Shown here one piece after another: positions 7,366-15,433 of a stretch of DNA of 19,661 bases (position 1 is its first letter; each line of letters begins with the position of its first letter). Under the pieces are notes generated by a model, which saw only the letters and a program-made list of their open reading frames with translations, was not told the origin of the DNA and did not search any database. The position numbers were made by a program, and so were the translations under genes. The DNA is taken from assembly GCA_902462325.1 (NCBI GenBank), contig CABQBF010000035.1:1-19661 (forward strand), read 5' to 3'. This stretch comes from an uncultured Peptococcaceae bacterium. GTDB lineage: Bacteria > Bacillota > Peptococcia > Peptococcales > Peptococcaceae.

Positions 7366-7565
7366 GCTATGAACAGGCGATGGAACAATTAGAGCAGGTA
7401 TTGCGCCGTTTAGACAGCGGTGATTTGCCTTTGGAGGAAGCTATCAGTTGTTTTCAAGATGGTCTGGAATATATCAAAATCTGCCAGGCCAAGTTGACGG
7501 CGGCAGAGGGAAAATTGAAAATTTTGCGCGGCGAGGAATTTGTGGAATGGGAACTGCCGCAGTAA
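7347..7565 (+). CDS. xseB: Exodeoxyribonuclease VII small subunit
   Basis: A 72-residue helical protein that binds the XseA coiled coil to form exonuclease VII. The family pattern is complete: SYEQAMEQLEQVLRRLDSGDLPLEEAI followed by a second helix FQDGLEYIKICQAKLTAAEGK. I chose the GTG at 7347, which gives MDEKEVSYEQ. A strong AAGGAGG (7333-7339) lies 7 bases upstream, whereas longer forms would have no ribosome binding site. The 19-base overlap with xseA suggests coupled translation, which would help match subunit amounts. Confidence 0.95.
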   Translation: MDEKEVSYEQAMEQLEQVLRRLDSGDLPLEEAISCFQDGLEYIKICQAKLTAAEGKLKILRGEEFVEWELPQ

Positions 7566-7605
7566 AAGGCTGACAATGCCTTTGACGCGAAGGAGGTTTG
7601 ATGGT

Positions 7606-8490
7606 ATGGATATCAAAGCATATATGGCGGAAGTGCGCAATGTTACCGATGCCCGTTTGCATCAGTTGTTGCCTGCAGAAACCCTTTATCCGGAAGTAAT
7701 TCACCAGGCCATGGCATACAGTGTGTTTGCTGGCGGGAAACGGTTCCGTCCGGTATTGTGTCTGGCGGCTTGCGAGGTTGTTGGCGGTTCTTGGCAGCAA
7801 GCTTTGGATGGTGCTTGTGCTATGGAATGCATTCACACCTACTCGCTAATCCATGATGATTTGCCTGGAATGGATGATGATGACTATCGGCGGGGTAAAC
7901 TTACTAATCATAAGGTGTTTGGTGAGGGCATGGCGATTTTAGCTGGCGATGCCTTGCTTACCTATGCCTTTGAGATTTTAAGCAATATGGATGACGGAAG
8001 TAATAGCACGCAGATTTTGCAAATTATCAAAGAAGTGAGCAGAGCTAGCGGCACAGCCGGGATGATTGGCGGTCAAGTGGTAGATATTCTTTCTGAGCAG
8101 GAGAAGCCTACCGCCGATTTATTAAATTATATTCACAATCATAAGACCGGCGCTTTAATTGAGGCTTCTGTGCGCATGGGCGCGATACTGGGTGGAGCCA
8201 ATGCCGAGCAATTGGCGGCGCTGACCCAGTATGCCCGTCAGTTAGGTTTGGCTTTTCAGATTACCGACGATATTTTAGATGTGGTAGGCGATACAAGCAA
8301 AATCGGCAAGCCAGTGGGTAGTGATGAGAAAAATGAAAAAGCGACCTTTCCGGCTTTCTATGGCGTGGAGCAATCCCGCCTGATGGCAAGGCAGGCTGTA
8401 GAGGCGGCTATTGCAGCACTAGAGCCCTTTGGACAGCAAGGGGAAATATTGGTACAACTGGCACAGTATTTATTGTGCAGAGAAAGTTGA
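7606..8490 (+). CDS. ispA: Polyprenyl synthetase, farnesyl diphosphate synthase type
   Basis: This enzyme condenses isopentenyl diphosphate with allylic diphosphates to give farnesyl (or geranylgeranyl) diphosphate, feeding undecaprenyl and quinone synthesis. The 294-residue protein shows GGKRFRP (43-49), the first Asp-rich motif DDLPGMD (84-90) with the two-residue insertion usual in bacterial farnesyl synthases, GDALLTYAFE, GGQVVD, KTGALIEASV, and the second Asp-rich motif DDILD (221-225) followed by GKPVGSDEKNEKATFP. Tyr79 at position -5 from the first motif favours a short (C15) product. AAGGAGG (7590-7596) is 9 bases before the ATG at 7606 and fixes the start. The gene neighbours dxs, so precursor and polymer synthesis are co-expressed. 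Confidence 0.95.
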   Translation: MDIKAYMAEVRNVTDARLHQLLPAETLYPEVIHQAMAYSVFAGGKRFRPVLCLAACEVVGGSWQQALDGACAMECIHTYSLIHDDLPGMDDDDYRRGKLTNHKVFGEGMAILAGDALLTYAFEILSNMDDGSNSTQILQIIKEVSRASGTAGMIGGQVVDILSEQEKPTADLLNYIHNHKTGALIEASVRMGAILGGANAEQLAALTQYARQLGLAFQITDDILDVVGDTSKIGKPVGSDEKNEKATFPAFYGVEQSRLMARQAVEAAIAALEPFGQQGEILVQLAQYLLCRES

Positions 8491-8498
8491 TAGTTGAT
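8485..8498 (+). repeat. Tandem heptamer AGTTGAT x2 at the end of ispA
   Basis: AGTTGAT occurs twice in direct tandem (8485-8491, 8492-8498) and a degenerate AATTAAT follows. The first copy contains the ispA stop codon. The repeat may be simple replication slippage, and no function is visible. Confidence 0.5.
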
Positions 8499-8571
8499 AA
8501 TTAATAAAAAAGATTGATTTTGAAAAAGGATAACGGATGGAGAGAATTCTGACAGAAAGGGAGTTATTCTG

Positions 8572-9009
8572 ATGAATCTGCTTGACTTGCTGCAGAATCA
8601 TGCCTTGATGGCTGCATTGTTGGCTTGGTTGATTGCGCAGATTATGAAAGTGGTACTTGTTTTCTGGGGAGAAAAGAGATTGGATTTCAGCAGAATGGTT
8701 GGTTCCGGTGGTATGCCTAGTTCCCATTCGGCATTGATTGTGGCTATGGCGGTATCCGTAGGCAAATATGAAGGCTTATCCTCCACGGCTTTTGCCATTG
8801 CTGCAGCAGTGGCTCTGGTAGTGATGTATGATGCTGCCAATGTACGGCGAGAGGCGGGCAGACAGGCGGAGCTTTTAAATCGTATTGTGCTGGATTTCTA
8901 TCGAGATAACCATCTGGATCAGGAAAAGTTAAAGGAATTATTGGGACATACACCTGTAGAAGTGGCAGCCGGTGCTTTGTTGGGTGTGGCTGTCGGTTGG
9001 TTTGTTTGA
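8572..9009 (+). CDS. Divergent PAP2 family (DUF212) membrane protein
   Basis: A 145-residue membrane protein of the DUF212 (divergent PAP2) family. PAP2 enzymes dephosphorylate lipid phosphates. Here GGMPSSHSA (residues 46-54) resembles PAP2 motif 2, DAANVRREAG (87-96) is a family hallmark, and LGHTPVEVAAG (124-134, His126) resembles motif 3 with its catalytic His. Hydrophobic segments lie at about 11-30, 53-64, 72-86 and 128-145. AAAGGGAG (8556-8563) is 8 bases before the ATG. Its place between ispA and dxs hints at a polyprenyl-phosphate substrate, but the family's reaction is not settled. The family call is firm and the substrate is inference. Confidence 0.88.
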   Translation: MNLLDLLQNHALMAALLAWLIAQIMKVVLVFWGEKRLDFSRMVGSGGMPSSHSALIVAMAVSVGKYEGLSSTAFAIAAAVALVVMYDAANVRREAGRQAELLNRIVLDFYRDNHLDQEKLKELLGHTPVEVAAGALLGVAVGWFV

Positions 9010-9033
9010 GCACACTAAAGAAGGTGAACAGAT

Positions 9034-10917
9034 ATGCAGTATTTACAGCAGATAAAGAGTCCAGATGACATCAAACATTTGAAGATTTCAGAGTTAAAAG
9101 TGTTGGCGCAGGAAATCCGTAAAGAAATTGTGGAGGTGGTTTCGCAAAACGGCGGCCATTTGGCGCCCAATCTGGGGGCGGTGGAATTGACCATTGCTCT
9201 GCATGCCGTGTTTCACACGCCGGAGGATAAAATTGTTTGGGATGTAGGCCATCAGGCTTATGTGCATAAACTGTTGACAGGCCGGTATGAGCAGTTTTCC
9301 ACTATCCGTACTTATGGCGGATTATCCGGTTTTCCGAAGCGCAGTGAAAGTGTTCATGATGCCTTTGGCGCCGGGCACAGCAGCACTTCCATTTCTGCGG
9401 CAACGGGACTGATGAAGGCACGAGATTTGCGGGGAGAGCATTATAATGTCATTGCTGTAATCGGTGACGGTGCGATGACTGGCGGCATGGCCTTTGAAGC
9501 CTTGGAAAATGCTGGCCATATGAACAGCAATCTGATTGTTGTTCTGAATGACAATGAAATGTCCATTGACCCCAATGTAGGGGCTATGGCAGAATATTTG
9601 AGCAGGGTACGCAGCAATCCCTCTTACACAAAAAGTAAAGAGGAAGTAGAGGCGCTGTTGAAAAAAATACCGGCTATTGGTGATAAAATGTTTCAGGCAG
9701 CAGATAAATTAAAGGATTCGCTGAAATATATGCTGGTACCTGGCGTTTTGTTTGAGGAATTTGGGTTTAAATATTATGGGCCAGTCAATGGGCATGACTT
9801 GTCAGCTTTATTGACCGTGTTAGATAACGTAAAAAATATGAACTGTCCTGTGCTGGTTCATGTCGTGACGCAAAAAGGGAAAGGCTACGGACCAGCAGAG
9901 AAAAATCCAGATTTGTTTCATGGCGTCGGTGCTTTTGATATTGCTACCGGTCAAGTAAAACAAAAATCGACAGTTCCCACGTATACTTCTGTGTTTGGAA
10001 AAACTTTGACGGCATTAGGGAAGGAAGACGAGCGCATTGTGGGTATTACGGCCGCTATGGGCAAAGGCACAGGCATCAATCTATTTCAGGAGCAGTTTCC
10101 AGAACGCACGGTAGACGTAGGTATTGCCGAGCAGCATGCGGTGACCATGGCGGCGGCTATGGCGCTGGATGGCTTGAAACCGGTGGTGGCTATTTATTCT
10201 ACTTTTTTGCAGAGAGCCTACGACCAGATTTTGCACGATGTAGCGCTGCAAAAGGCGCCGGTGGTGTTTTGTCTGGACAGAGCTGGTATTGTCGGTGATG
10301 ATGGACCGACCCATCATGGCGTTTATGATATTTCTTATCTGCGCCATATCCCTGGCATGGTTTGTATGGCGCCTAAGGATGAAAATGAGCTGCGGCATAT
10401 GCTGTATTCAGCACTGCAATATAACTGTCCGGTGGCCATCCGCTATCCCCGCGGCGCTGGCTTAGGCGTGCCGATAGAAGAAGCAGTGCAGCTTTTGCCT
10501 TTGGGCAAAGCTGAAGTTTTGCAGCAGGGCAGCGGCATCACCTTATTAGCCTATGGCAGTATGGTGCAGGTGGCGCGGCAGGTGGCAGAATTATTAGAGC
10601 AGGAAGTATCTGTGAAAGCGACTATTGTCAATGCTCGTTTTGTGAAGCCTTTAGATACGGAAACTATTTTATCCTGCGTTGCTGCCAGTGATTTGCTCGT
10701 AACCATGGAGGAACACGCTTTGGCTGGCGGTTTTGGTTCTGCGGTGCTGGAATTGTTGAATGAGCAGGGTACCAATGTCAGTCAAGTGCTGCGGATTGGT
10801 ATTGGGGATGCGTTTGTGCCCCATGGAAAAACAGATTTCCTGAAAGAATTGGCAGGGTTAGATGTCCGTTTTGTTGCAGAAAAAATCAAAACAGCGCTGA
10901 GAGAAAAACAGAGGTAA
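9034..10917 (+). CDS. dxs: 1-Deoxy-D-xylulose-5-phosphate synthase
   Basis: DXS joins pyruvate and glyceraldehyde-3-phosphate to make DXP, the committed step of the MEP isoprenoid pathway and a source of thiamine and pyridoxal precursors. It uses thiamine diphosphate and Mg. The 627-residue protein has the full three-domain layout: His42 in GGHLAPNLGAVELT, VGHQAYVHK (71-79), GAGHSSTS, the ThDP motif GDGAMTGG (144-151) ending in NDN (172-174), and the second domain with DVGIAEQHAV (361-370, catalytic-type Glu366). A C-terminal transketolase-like domain with MEEHALAGGFGSAV follows. AAGGTGA (9021-9027) is 6 bases before the ATG. It lies 9 bases upstream of tlyA. Confidence 0.98.
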   Translation: MQYLQQIKSPDDIKHLKISELKVLAQEIRKEIVEVVSQNGGHLAPNLGAVELTIALHAVFHTPEDKIVWDVGHQAYVHKLLTGRYEQFSTIRTYGGLSGFPKRSESVHDAFGAGHSSTSISAATGLMKARDLRGEHYNVIAVIGDGAMTGGMAFEALENAGHMNSNLIVVLNDNEMSIDPNVGAMAEYLSRVRSNPSYTKSKEEVEALLKKIPAIGDKMFQAADKLKDSLKYMLVPGVLFEEFGFKYYGPVNGHDLSALLTVLDNVKNMNCPVLVHVVTQKGKGYGPAEKNPDLFHGVGAFDIATGQVKQKSTVPTYTSVFGKTLTALGKEDERIVGITAAMGKGTGINLFQEQFPERTVDVGIAEQHAVTMAAAMALDGLKPVVAIYSTFLQRAYDQILHDVALQKAPVVFCLDRAGIVGDDGPTHHGVYDISYLRHIPGMVCMAPKDENELRHMLYSALQYNCPVAIRYPRGAGLGVPIEEAVQLLPLGKAEVLQQGSGITLLAYGSMVQVARQVAELLEQEVSVKATIVNARFVKPLDTETILSCVAASDLLVTMEEHALAGGFGSAVLELLNEQGTNVSQVLRIGIGDAFVPHGKTDFLKELAGLDVRFVAEKIKTALREKQR

Positions 10918-10926
10918 CATAGAATT

Positions 10927-11727
10927 ATGGCAAAAAAACGATTAGATGTGGTATTGGTAGAAAAAGGACTGGCGGCTAGTCGGGAAAAAGCGAAGGCGTT
11001 GATTATGGCCGGCAAGGTATTGGTCAATGAAAATAAAATTGACAAAGCAGGCACAGAAATAAATCCCGAATTGCCAATTCGTTTGTTGGGGCAGGATATT
11101 CCCTATGTAAGTCGGGGTGGATTGAAGCTGGAAAAAGCCTTGCGGGTATTTCCAGTGGATTTAACCGATAAAGTGGTAGCCGATTTAGGAGCTTCTACCG
11201 GAGGTTTTGTGGACTGTGCCCTGCAAAATGGTGCGGCTAAGGTATTTGCTATCGATGTGGGCTACAATCAGCTAGATTGGAAGCTGCGCACTGATGCGAG
11301 AGTGGTCAGTATGGAAAAGACTAATGCCCGTTATTTGGAGGCCGACAGCTTGGGTCAAATGGTAGATGTGGTGACCACCGATGTGTCGTTTATTTCTCTG
11401 GATAAAATCTTGCCACCAGCTATGGCCTTTTTGAAGGACGATGGTCATGTGTTGGCTTTGATTAAGCCTCAGTTTGAAGCAGGACGGGAAAAGGTCGGCA
11501 AAAAAGGGGTCGTACGCGATGCAGCCGTGCATCGGGAAGTAATAGAAAAAATTCTGCAGCTTTGTCGGGACATCGGTTTAACGGTATGGGGGTTGGATTA
11601 TTCCCCAGTGAAAGGGCCAGAGGGTAATATTGAATATTTATTGTGGGGCCGTAAAAATCCAGATACTGATTTTGTTCCCAATGCGGCTGTTGTGGTGGCT
11701 GCGGCCCATGAAAGTTTGGACGCTTAA
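10927..11727 (+). CDS. tlyA: TlyA family rRNA 2'-O-methyltransferase (YqxC-like)
   Basis: A 266-residue protein with an N-terminal S4 RNA-binding domain (about 3-50) joined to an FtsJ/RrmJ-type SAM methyltransferase. Motifs seen are SRGGLKLEKAL (62-72), the SAM-binding ADLGASTGGF (85-94), AIDVGYNQLDWKLR (108-121), TDVSFISL (151-158), LIKPQFE (178-184) and GPEGNIEYLL (230-239). These supply the K-D-K-E type catalytic residues. Mycobacterial TlyA methylates 16S and 23S rRNA cytidines. The target in this organism is unknown, and the hemolysin name used for the family is historical. The ribosome binding site AGAGGTAA lies inside the end of dxs. The stop TAA is followed at once by the ATG of the next gene. 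Confidence 0.95.
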   Translation: MAKKRLDVVLVEKGLAASREKAKALIMAGKVLVNENKIDKAGTEINPELPIRLLGQDIPYVSRGGLKLEKALRVFPVDLTDKVVADLGASTGGFVDCALQNGAAKVFAIDVGYNQLDWKLRTDARVVSMEKTNARYLEADSLGQMVDVVTTDVSFISLDKILPPAMAFLKDDGHVLALIKPQFEAGREKVGKKGVVRDAAVHREVIEKILQLCRDIGLTVWGLDYSPVKGPEGNIEYLLWGRKNPDTDFVPNAAVVVAAAHESLDA

Positions 11728-12282
11728 ATGGATGTACAGCAGTTAATTGCAGCAATACAGCAACCGGCTGGTTATTGGTTATGGTTGTTGGTGTTGGTAG
11801 GGATGCTAGCGGGTGGTATTGGATATCGTTTTTTATCTACAGTCTATCGGAATTGGCGGATGAACCGGCGGTTTAAACGGGGCGAGGTTGCAGAGAAGAA
11901 AGCGGTAAAGTTTTTACACCGGCAGGGCTACCGGATTTTAGCCGCTCAGTTGGAGGAGACCATCACGGTTTATGTGGATGGTGTGCCGCAGAAAAGTAAA
12001 GTGCGAGCTGATTTTTTTGTGCGTAAGGGCAGAAAAACCTATATTGTGGAAGTGAAAAGCGGGCAGCAGGGAACAGTGCGTCTACCTTATGTGCGGCGCC
12101 AGCTTTTGGAATATAAGTTAGTGTATCAGCCTGACGGCGTTTTGTTGTTAGATATGGAGCATCATACCCTACAGGAAATTCAGTTCGCTTATACCGATAT
12201 ACGGCGTAGAGGCTATGTGGGCTATGGCTTGGCCAGTCTTTTGGCTGGTGTGCTGGTGTATAGCTTGCTGAAAGTGTTTTAG
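11728..12282 (+). CDS. Membrane-anchored PD-(D/E)XK nuclease-like protein
   Basis: I do not know a named gene for this 184-residue protein. It has a hydrophobic N-terminal helix (about residues 16-36), a basic linker RMNRRFKRGE, a soluble domain (about 50-157), and a second hydrophobic helix (about 163-181) before KVF. The soluble domain carries the order of residues expected of a PD-(D/E)XK nuclease fold: Glu53 in a helix, Asp95 in VRADFFV, Glu108-x-Lys110 in YIVEVKSG, then Gln125 in RRQLLEYK. The last resembles resolvase-type members such as archaeal Holliday junction resolvases and UPF0102/YraN. It starts directly after the tlyA stop (TAAATG) with no clear ribosome binding site, so translation is probably coupled. 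Activity, substrate and membrane topology are inferred. Confidence 0.75.
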   Translation: MDVQQLIAAIQQPAGYWLWLLVLVGMLAGGIGYRFLSTVYRNWRMNRRFKRGEVAEKKAVKFLHRQGYRILAAQLEETITVYVDGVPQKSKVRADFFVRKGRKTYIVEVKSGQQGTVRLPYVRRQLLEYKLVYQPDGVLLLDMEHHTLQEIQFAYTDIRRRGYVGYGLASLLAGVLVYSLLKVF

Positions 12283-12292
12283 GAGAGCAATT

Positions 12293-13153
12293 ATGGAAGC
12301 AATCAAAACGGTAGGTTTGATTATTAATCGGGATAAAGAACAGATTGTCAAAATTGGTCTGCAACTTGTGGAACTGCTGCGACAGCAGCAGGTTACAGTG
12401 GCAGCTATTGGAACTGAAGCAGAGGCCTTAAAATTGCAGCAGAGCACAGAGGAACAATTTTGTGCTGCGGTGCAGTTGGTTTTGGTGATTGGCGGAGATG
12501 GCACCATGTTGCGGGCGGCTAGAACTGTTTATGGCTGTGCCATCCCTATTTTGGGCATTAATCAGGGATATTTAGGTTTTTTGACGGAAATAGAAGTGGA
12601 GCAGATGACAGAAAGCCTACAGCAATTGCTGGCAGGAAACTATCAAATCGAGCATCGCATGATGCTGAACGCGCAGGTTTTTCGAGGGGGGCAATGTATT
12701 GCCGATGTGAGCGCTCTGAATGATTTGGTAGTTACAAAAGGGGCGTTATCCCGCATTATTAAAATGGAGCTTTATTTAAACGAGCAATTGGTAGAGCGCT
12801 ATCATGGTGATGGTCTGATTTTTTCTACGCCTACCGGTTCTACCGGATATTCGTTGTCGGCAGGCGGGCCGATTGTATATCCGGCTATTGATTTATGTAT
12901 TGTGGCGCCTATCTGTCCCCACAGTTTGATTGCCCGGCCATTGATTTTTTCGCCGGAGCATATGCTTACGGTGCGGTTGGATGCCAATAACACGCCCGCT
13001 ATGCTGACTGTTGATGGGCAAAACGGTGTAGAGCTGAAAAAAGGTGATAGAATTCAGATTTGCAAGGCACAGCATGATACACGCTTGATTGTGTTGGAAA
13101 AACGTAATTTTTTTGCTGTTTTGCGAGAAAAATTAAAAGGTGTGCAGGAATAA
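12293..13153 (+). CDS. nadK: NAD kinase
   Basis: NAD kinase phosphorylates NAD to NADP. The 286-residue protein shows GGDGT (67-71), the signature ILGINQGYLGFLTE, NDLVV (143-147), the substrate loop GDGLIFSTPTGSTGYSLSAG (172-191), and the C-terminal VDGQ. AGGAGAG (12281-12287), overlapping the stop of the preceding gene, lies 5 bases before the ATG. NadK links this operon to the NADPH demand of the MEP pathway. Bacillus has no nadK at this place, between tlyA and argR. The identification is very secure. Confidence 0.97.
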   Translation: MEAIKTVGLIINRDKEQIVKIGLQLVELLRQQQVTVAAIGTEAEALKLQQSTEEQFCAAVQLVLVIGGDGTMLRAARTVYGCAIPILGINQGYLGFLTEIEVEQMTESLQQLLAGNYQIEHRMMLNAQVFRGGQCIADVSALNDLVVTKGALSRIIKMELYLNEQLVERYHGDGLIFSTPTGSTGYSLSAGGPIVYPAIDLCIVAPICPHSLIARPLIFSPEHMLTVRLDANNTPAMLTVDGQNGVELKKGDRIQICKAQHDTRLIVLEKRNFFAVLREKLKGVQE

Positions 13154-13172
13154 AAACAGGGTGGTGAACTAG

Positions 13173-13619
13173 GTGAAGACAAAGCGTCATAGAAAGATAT
13201 TAGAAATTATTAAAGAGAATATTGTAGGTACTCAGGAAGAACTGGCAGAGCTTTTAAAACAAGACGGTTTTAACGTGACCCAGGCCACTGTTTCCAGAGA
13301 TATCAAGGAATTGGCGCTGATTAAAATTTCGGTAGGCAATGATCGCTACCGTTATTCATTGCCTACGGATATTACCGTATCGGAGACGCGGCTGCGGTTT
13401 ATGCTGAAGGAGTTTGTATTAAATTATGCGGCCAGCGAAAATATTTTGATTGTGCGCACAGCGCCTGGTAATGCCAATGCAGTAGCTTCTGCGTTGGACA
13501 ACGCACAGTGGGCGGAAATTCTTGGCTCTGTTGCCGGCGATGATACGATTTTGGTAGTAGCTAGAAAAAAAGAAGAAATTCCTGATATTATTGATAAGTT
13601 AGAGTCTTATCTGGATTGA
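13173..13619 (+). CDS. argR: Arginine repressor ArgR/AhrC
   Basis: A 148-residue arginine-responsive regulator that represses arginine synthesis and can activate its breakdown. The N-terminal winged helix covers residues 20-47 (TQEELAELL to VTQATVSRDIKEL). The C-terminal hexamerisation and arginine-binding domain contains RTAPGNANAVASALD and AGDDTILVVA (121-130, Asp123/Asp124). The GTG at 13173 is chosen because the protein then begins MKTKRHRKILEI as is normal for the family. The preceding GGTGGTGA is a modest ribosome binding site. In Bacillus the gene lies in the same place before recN. No ARG-box was recognised nearby. Confidence 0.96.
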   Translation: MKTKRHRKILEIIKENIVGTQEELAELLKQDGFNVTQATVSRDIKELALIKISVGNDRYRYSLPTDITVSETRLRFMLKEFVLNYAASENILIVRTAPGNANAVASALDNAQWAEILGSVAGDDTILVVARKKEEIPDIIDKLESYLD

Positions 13620-13636
13620 ATGGCAGGTGAAAAGAT

Positions 13637-15319
13637 ATGCTCATGCGGCTGATGGTAAAGGATTTTGCCTTGATACATCAGATAGAACTTGAATTTAATG
13701 ACAGATTAAATGTATTGACGGGCGAAACCGGCGCCGGAAAATCCATTATTATTGATGCAGTTTCGTTGCTGCTGGGTGCTAGAGCCAGCAGCAAGGATGT
13801 TCGTTTTGGCTGTAAAAAAGCTATGGTTGAGGGAGTTTTTTCGGTGGAAAGGGCATCTCAGCTGGAATTGCTGTTGTTGCAGTTAGGATATGAGATGGAC
13901 GAGGAACATCAGCTGATTTTATATCGAGAATTGACGATAAACGGGAAAAACACCTGTCGCATCAATGACCGTACTGTGACCTTGGCCAGCTTTCGGCGGG
14001 TGGGACAGCTTTTAATTAATATTTATGGGCAGCATGATTTTCAGGCCATTTCGAATAAAGAACACCATCTGGAAATGCTGGACAGTTTAGGTGATAGCAC
14101 TTTTCAACAGCAGAAGCTGTTGATGGCGCAAGCCTATCAACAATTGGCACAGGCTCAGCAAAAACGCGATAGCTTGCGGCAAACACTGCGAGAACGTCAG
14201 GAACGTCTGGATTTTCTGCGTTTTAAACTGCGGGAATTGGAAGAACTGCAACTGCAAGACGGTGAGGAAGAAGCGTTGGAAAAAGAATTGGCGGTATTGG
14301 ACAATTACGAAAAAATTTCAACGGTGACAGAAAAAGCCTACCATGCCTTATATGGTGACCGGCGTTCTATATATGCCTTGCTTACAGCTACTGTAGAAGG
14401 TATGAAAACAATCAGCCAGTATGATAAGCAATTGCATGAAATAACAGAAAGCCTGCAAAGTATGCTGTATATGGCGGAAGATTATGGCTTAACCTTATCA
14501 GGCTATCATGGCAAAATGGATTATGATGCTGAGCGCAGAGAACGATTGAACGAGCGTAAGTATACGTTGGATAAGGCTAAACGTAAATACAATCTGTCTA
14601 TTCCAGAACTGATGGCAGAGCAGCATCGTTTACAGGAAGAAATCGGCACCTTAGAACATGCCGATGAGGAAATTGCTGAGTTGGAGCAGCTTTGCCAGCA
14701 AAAACAACAGCAATTTGAAAAAGTGGCGTTAGAGGTAAGGCAAGTGCGGCAGCAGTTGGCTCAGAGGCTTACCGAGGATTTGTTGGCTCAATTAACGCAA
14801 CTTGCCATGGGTCATACTCGCTTTGCTGTACAGTTTGCAGAAAAAAAGCCGACAGCACAGGGTATGGATCAGGTAGAATTTTTTATGTCTGCCAATCCTG
14901 GTCAGCCGCTTAGAGAGCTGAGTCAGATTGCTTCTGGTGGGGAAATGTCCCGCATTATGCTGGCCTTTAAAACAGTGTTGGCACAGTATGAAAGTATTGA
15001 TACGCTGATTTTTGATGAAATTGATACCGGCATTGGCGGTAATATCGTTGTAAAAGTAGGCGAAAAACTAGCCGCTGTCAGCAATCATGCTCAGGTTATT
15101 TGTGTGACCCATTCACCGCAAATTGCAGCCCTGGCCGACCGGCATTTTCAAATTCGGAAAACCATTGTCGGTGAACAGACAATTACCAGTGTGACAGCAC
15201 TGGAGGCTACAGAGGAAATTGCTGAGCTGGCCCGTATGCTAGGTGGTGAAGAAGAATTTCAGTTACGACATGCCGAAGAGTTGAAGCGGACTGCTTCTCA
15301 ACATAAAGGAAAAAACTAA
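13637..15319 (+). CDS. recN: DNA repair protein RecN
   Basis: RecN is an SMC-like ATPase that acts early in double-strand break repair. The 560-residue protein has a Walker A motif GETGAGKS (29-36) and GQHDFQAISN (131-140). Two long coiled-coil arms with Gln/Glu-rich heptads follow (about 155-230 and 320-385). The ABC signature LSQIASGGEMSR is at 428-439, Walker B TLIFDEIDTGIGG at 456-468, and the His switch VTHSPQIAALADRHFQI near His492. AGGTGA (13625-13630) is 6 bases before the ATG. It is the last gene of the operon and ends at a strong terminator. spoIVB and spo0A, which follow recN in Bacillus, are not present. Confidence 0.97.
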   Translation: MLMRLMVKDFALIHQIELEFNDRLNVLTGETGAGKSIIIDAVSLLLGARASSKDVRFGCKKAMVEGVFSVERASQLELLLLQLGYEMDEEHQLILYRELTINGKNTCRINDRTVTLASFRRVGQLLINIYGQHDFQAISNKEHHLEMLDSLGDSTFQQQKLLMAQAYQQLAQAQQKRDSLRQTLRERQERLDFLRFKLRELEELQLQDGEEEALEKELAVLDNYEKISTVTEKAYHALYGDRRSIYALLTATVEGMKTISQYDKQLHEITESLQSMLYMAEDYGLTLSGYHGKMDYDAERRERLNERKYTLDKAKRKYNLSIPELMAEQHRLQEEIGTLEHADEEIAELEQLCQQKQQQFEKVALEVRQVRQQLAQRLTEDLLAQLTQLAMGHTRFAVQFAEKKPTAQGMDQVEFFMSANPGQPLRELSQIASGGEMSRIMLAFKTVLAQYESIDTLIFDEIDTGIGGNIVVKVGEKLAAVSNHAQVICVTHSPQIAALADRHFQIRKTIVGEQTITSVTALEATEEIAELARMLGGEEEFQLRHAEELKRTASQHKGKN

Positions 15320-15370
15320 TTTGTGTTTCTGGCGCGAATAGTCAGTATAAAATAACGATGCAAATAGAAT

Positions 15371-15433
15371 AAAAAATGCCGCATAGCAGATTGTTCTCTA
15401 GAGAAAGAAACAGTCTTCTATGCGGCAATTTTT
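15371..15433. terminator. Bidirectional intrinsic terminator between recN and fthC
   Basis: TGCCGCATAG (15377-15386) pairs perfectly with CTATGCGGCA (15418-15427). After a short mismatch the helix continues as GATTGTT with AACAGTC. A run of A (15371-15376) on one side and T (15429-15433) on the other gives each strand a U tract, so it should stop both recN and the convergent fthC transcripts. The T tract touches the fthC stop codon. Confidence 0.88.

Noticed and set aside
7540..7605. Longer ispA reading frame starting inside xseB
   Set aside because: AAGGAGG at 7590-7596 serves the ATG at 7606, which gives the family length and N-terminus.
11963..12364. 133-codon minus-strand frame
   Set aside because: It is antisense to the nuclease-like gene and nadK with no start signals or recognisable protein pattern.
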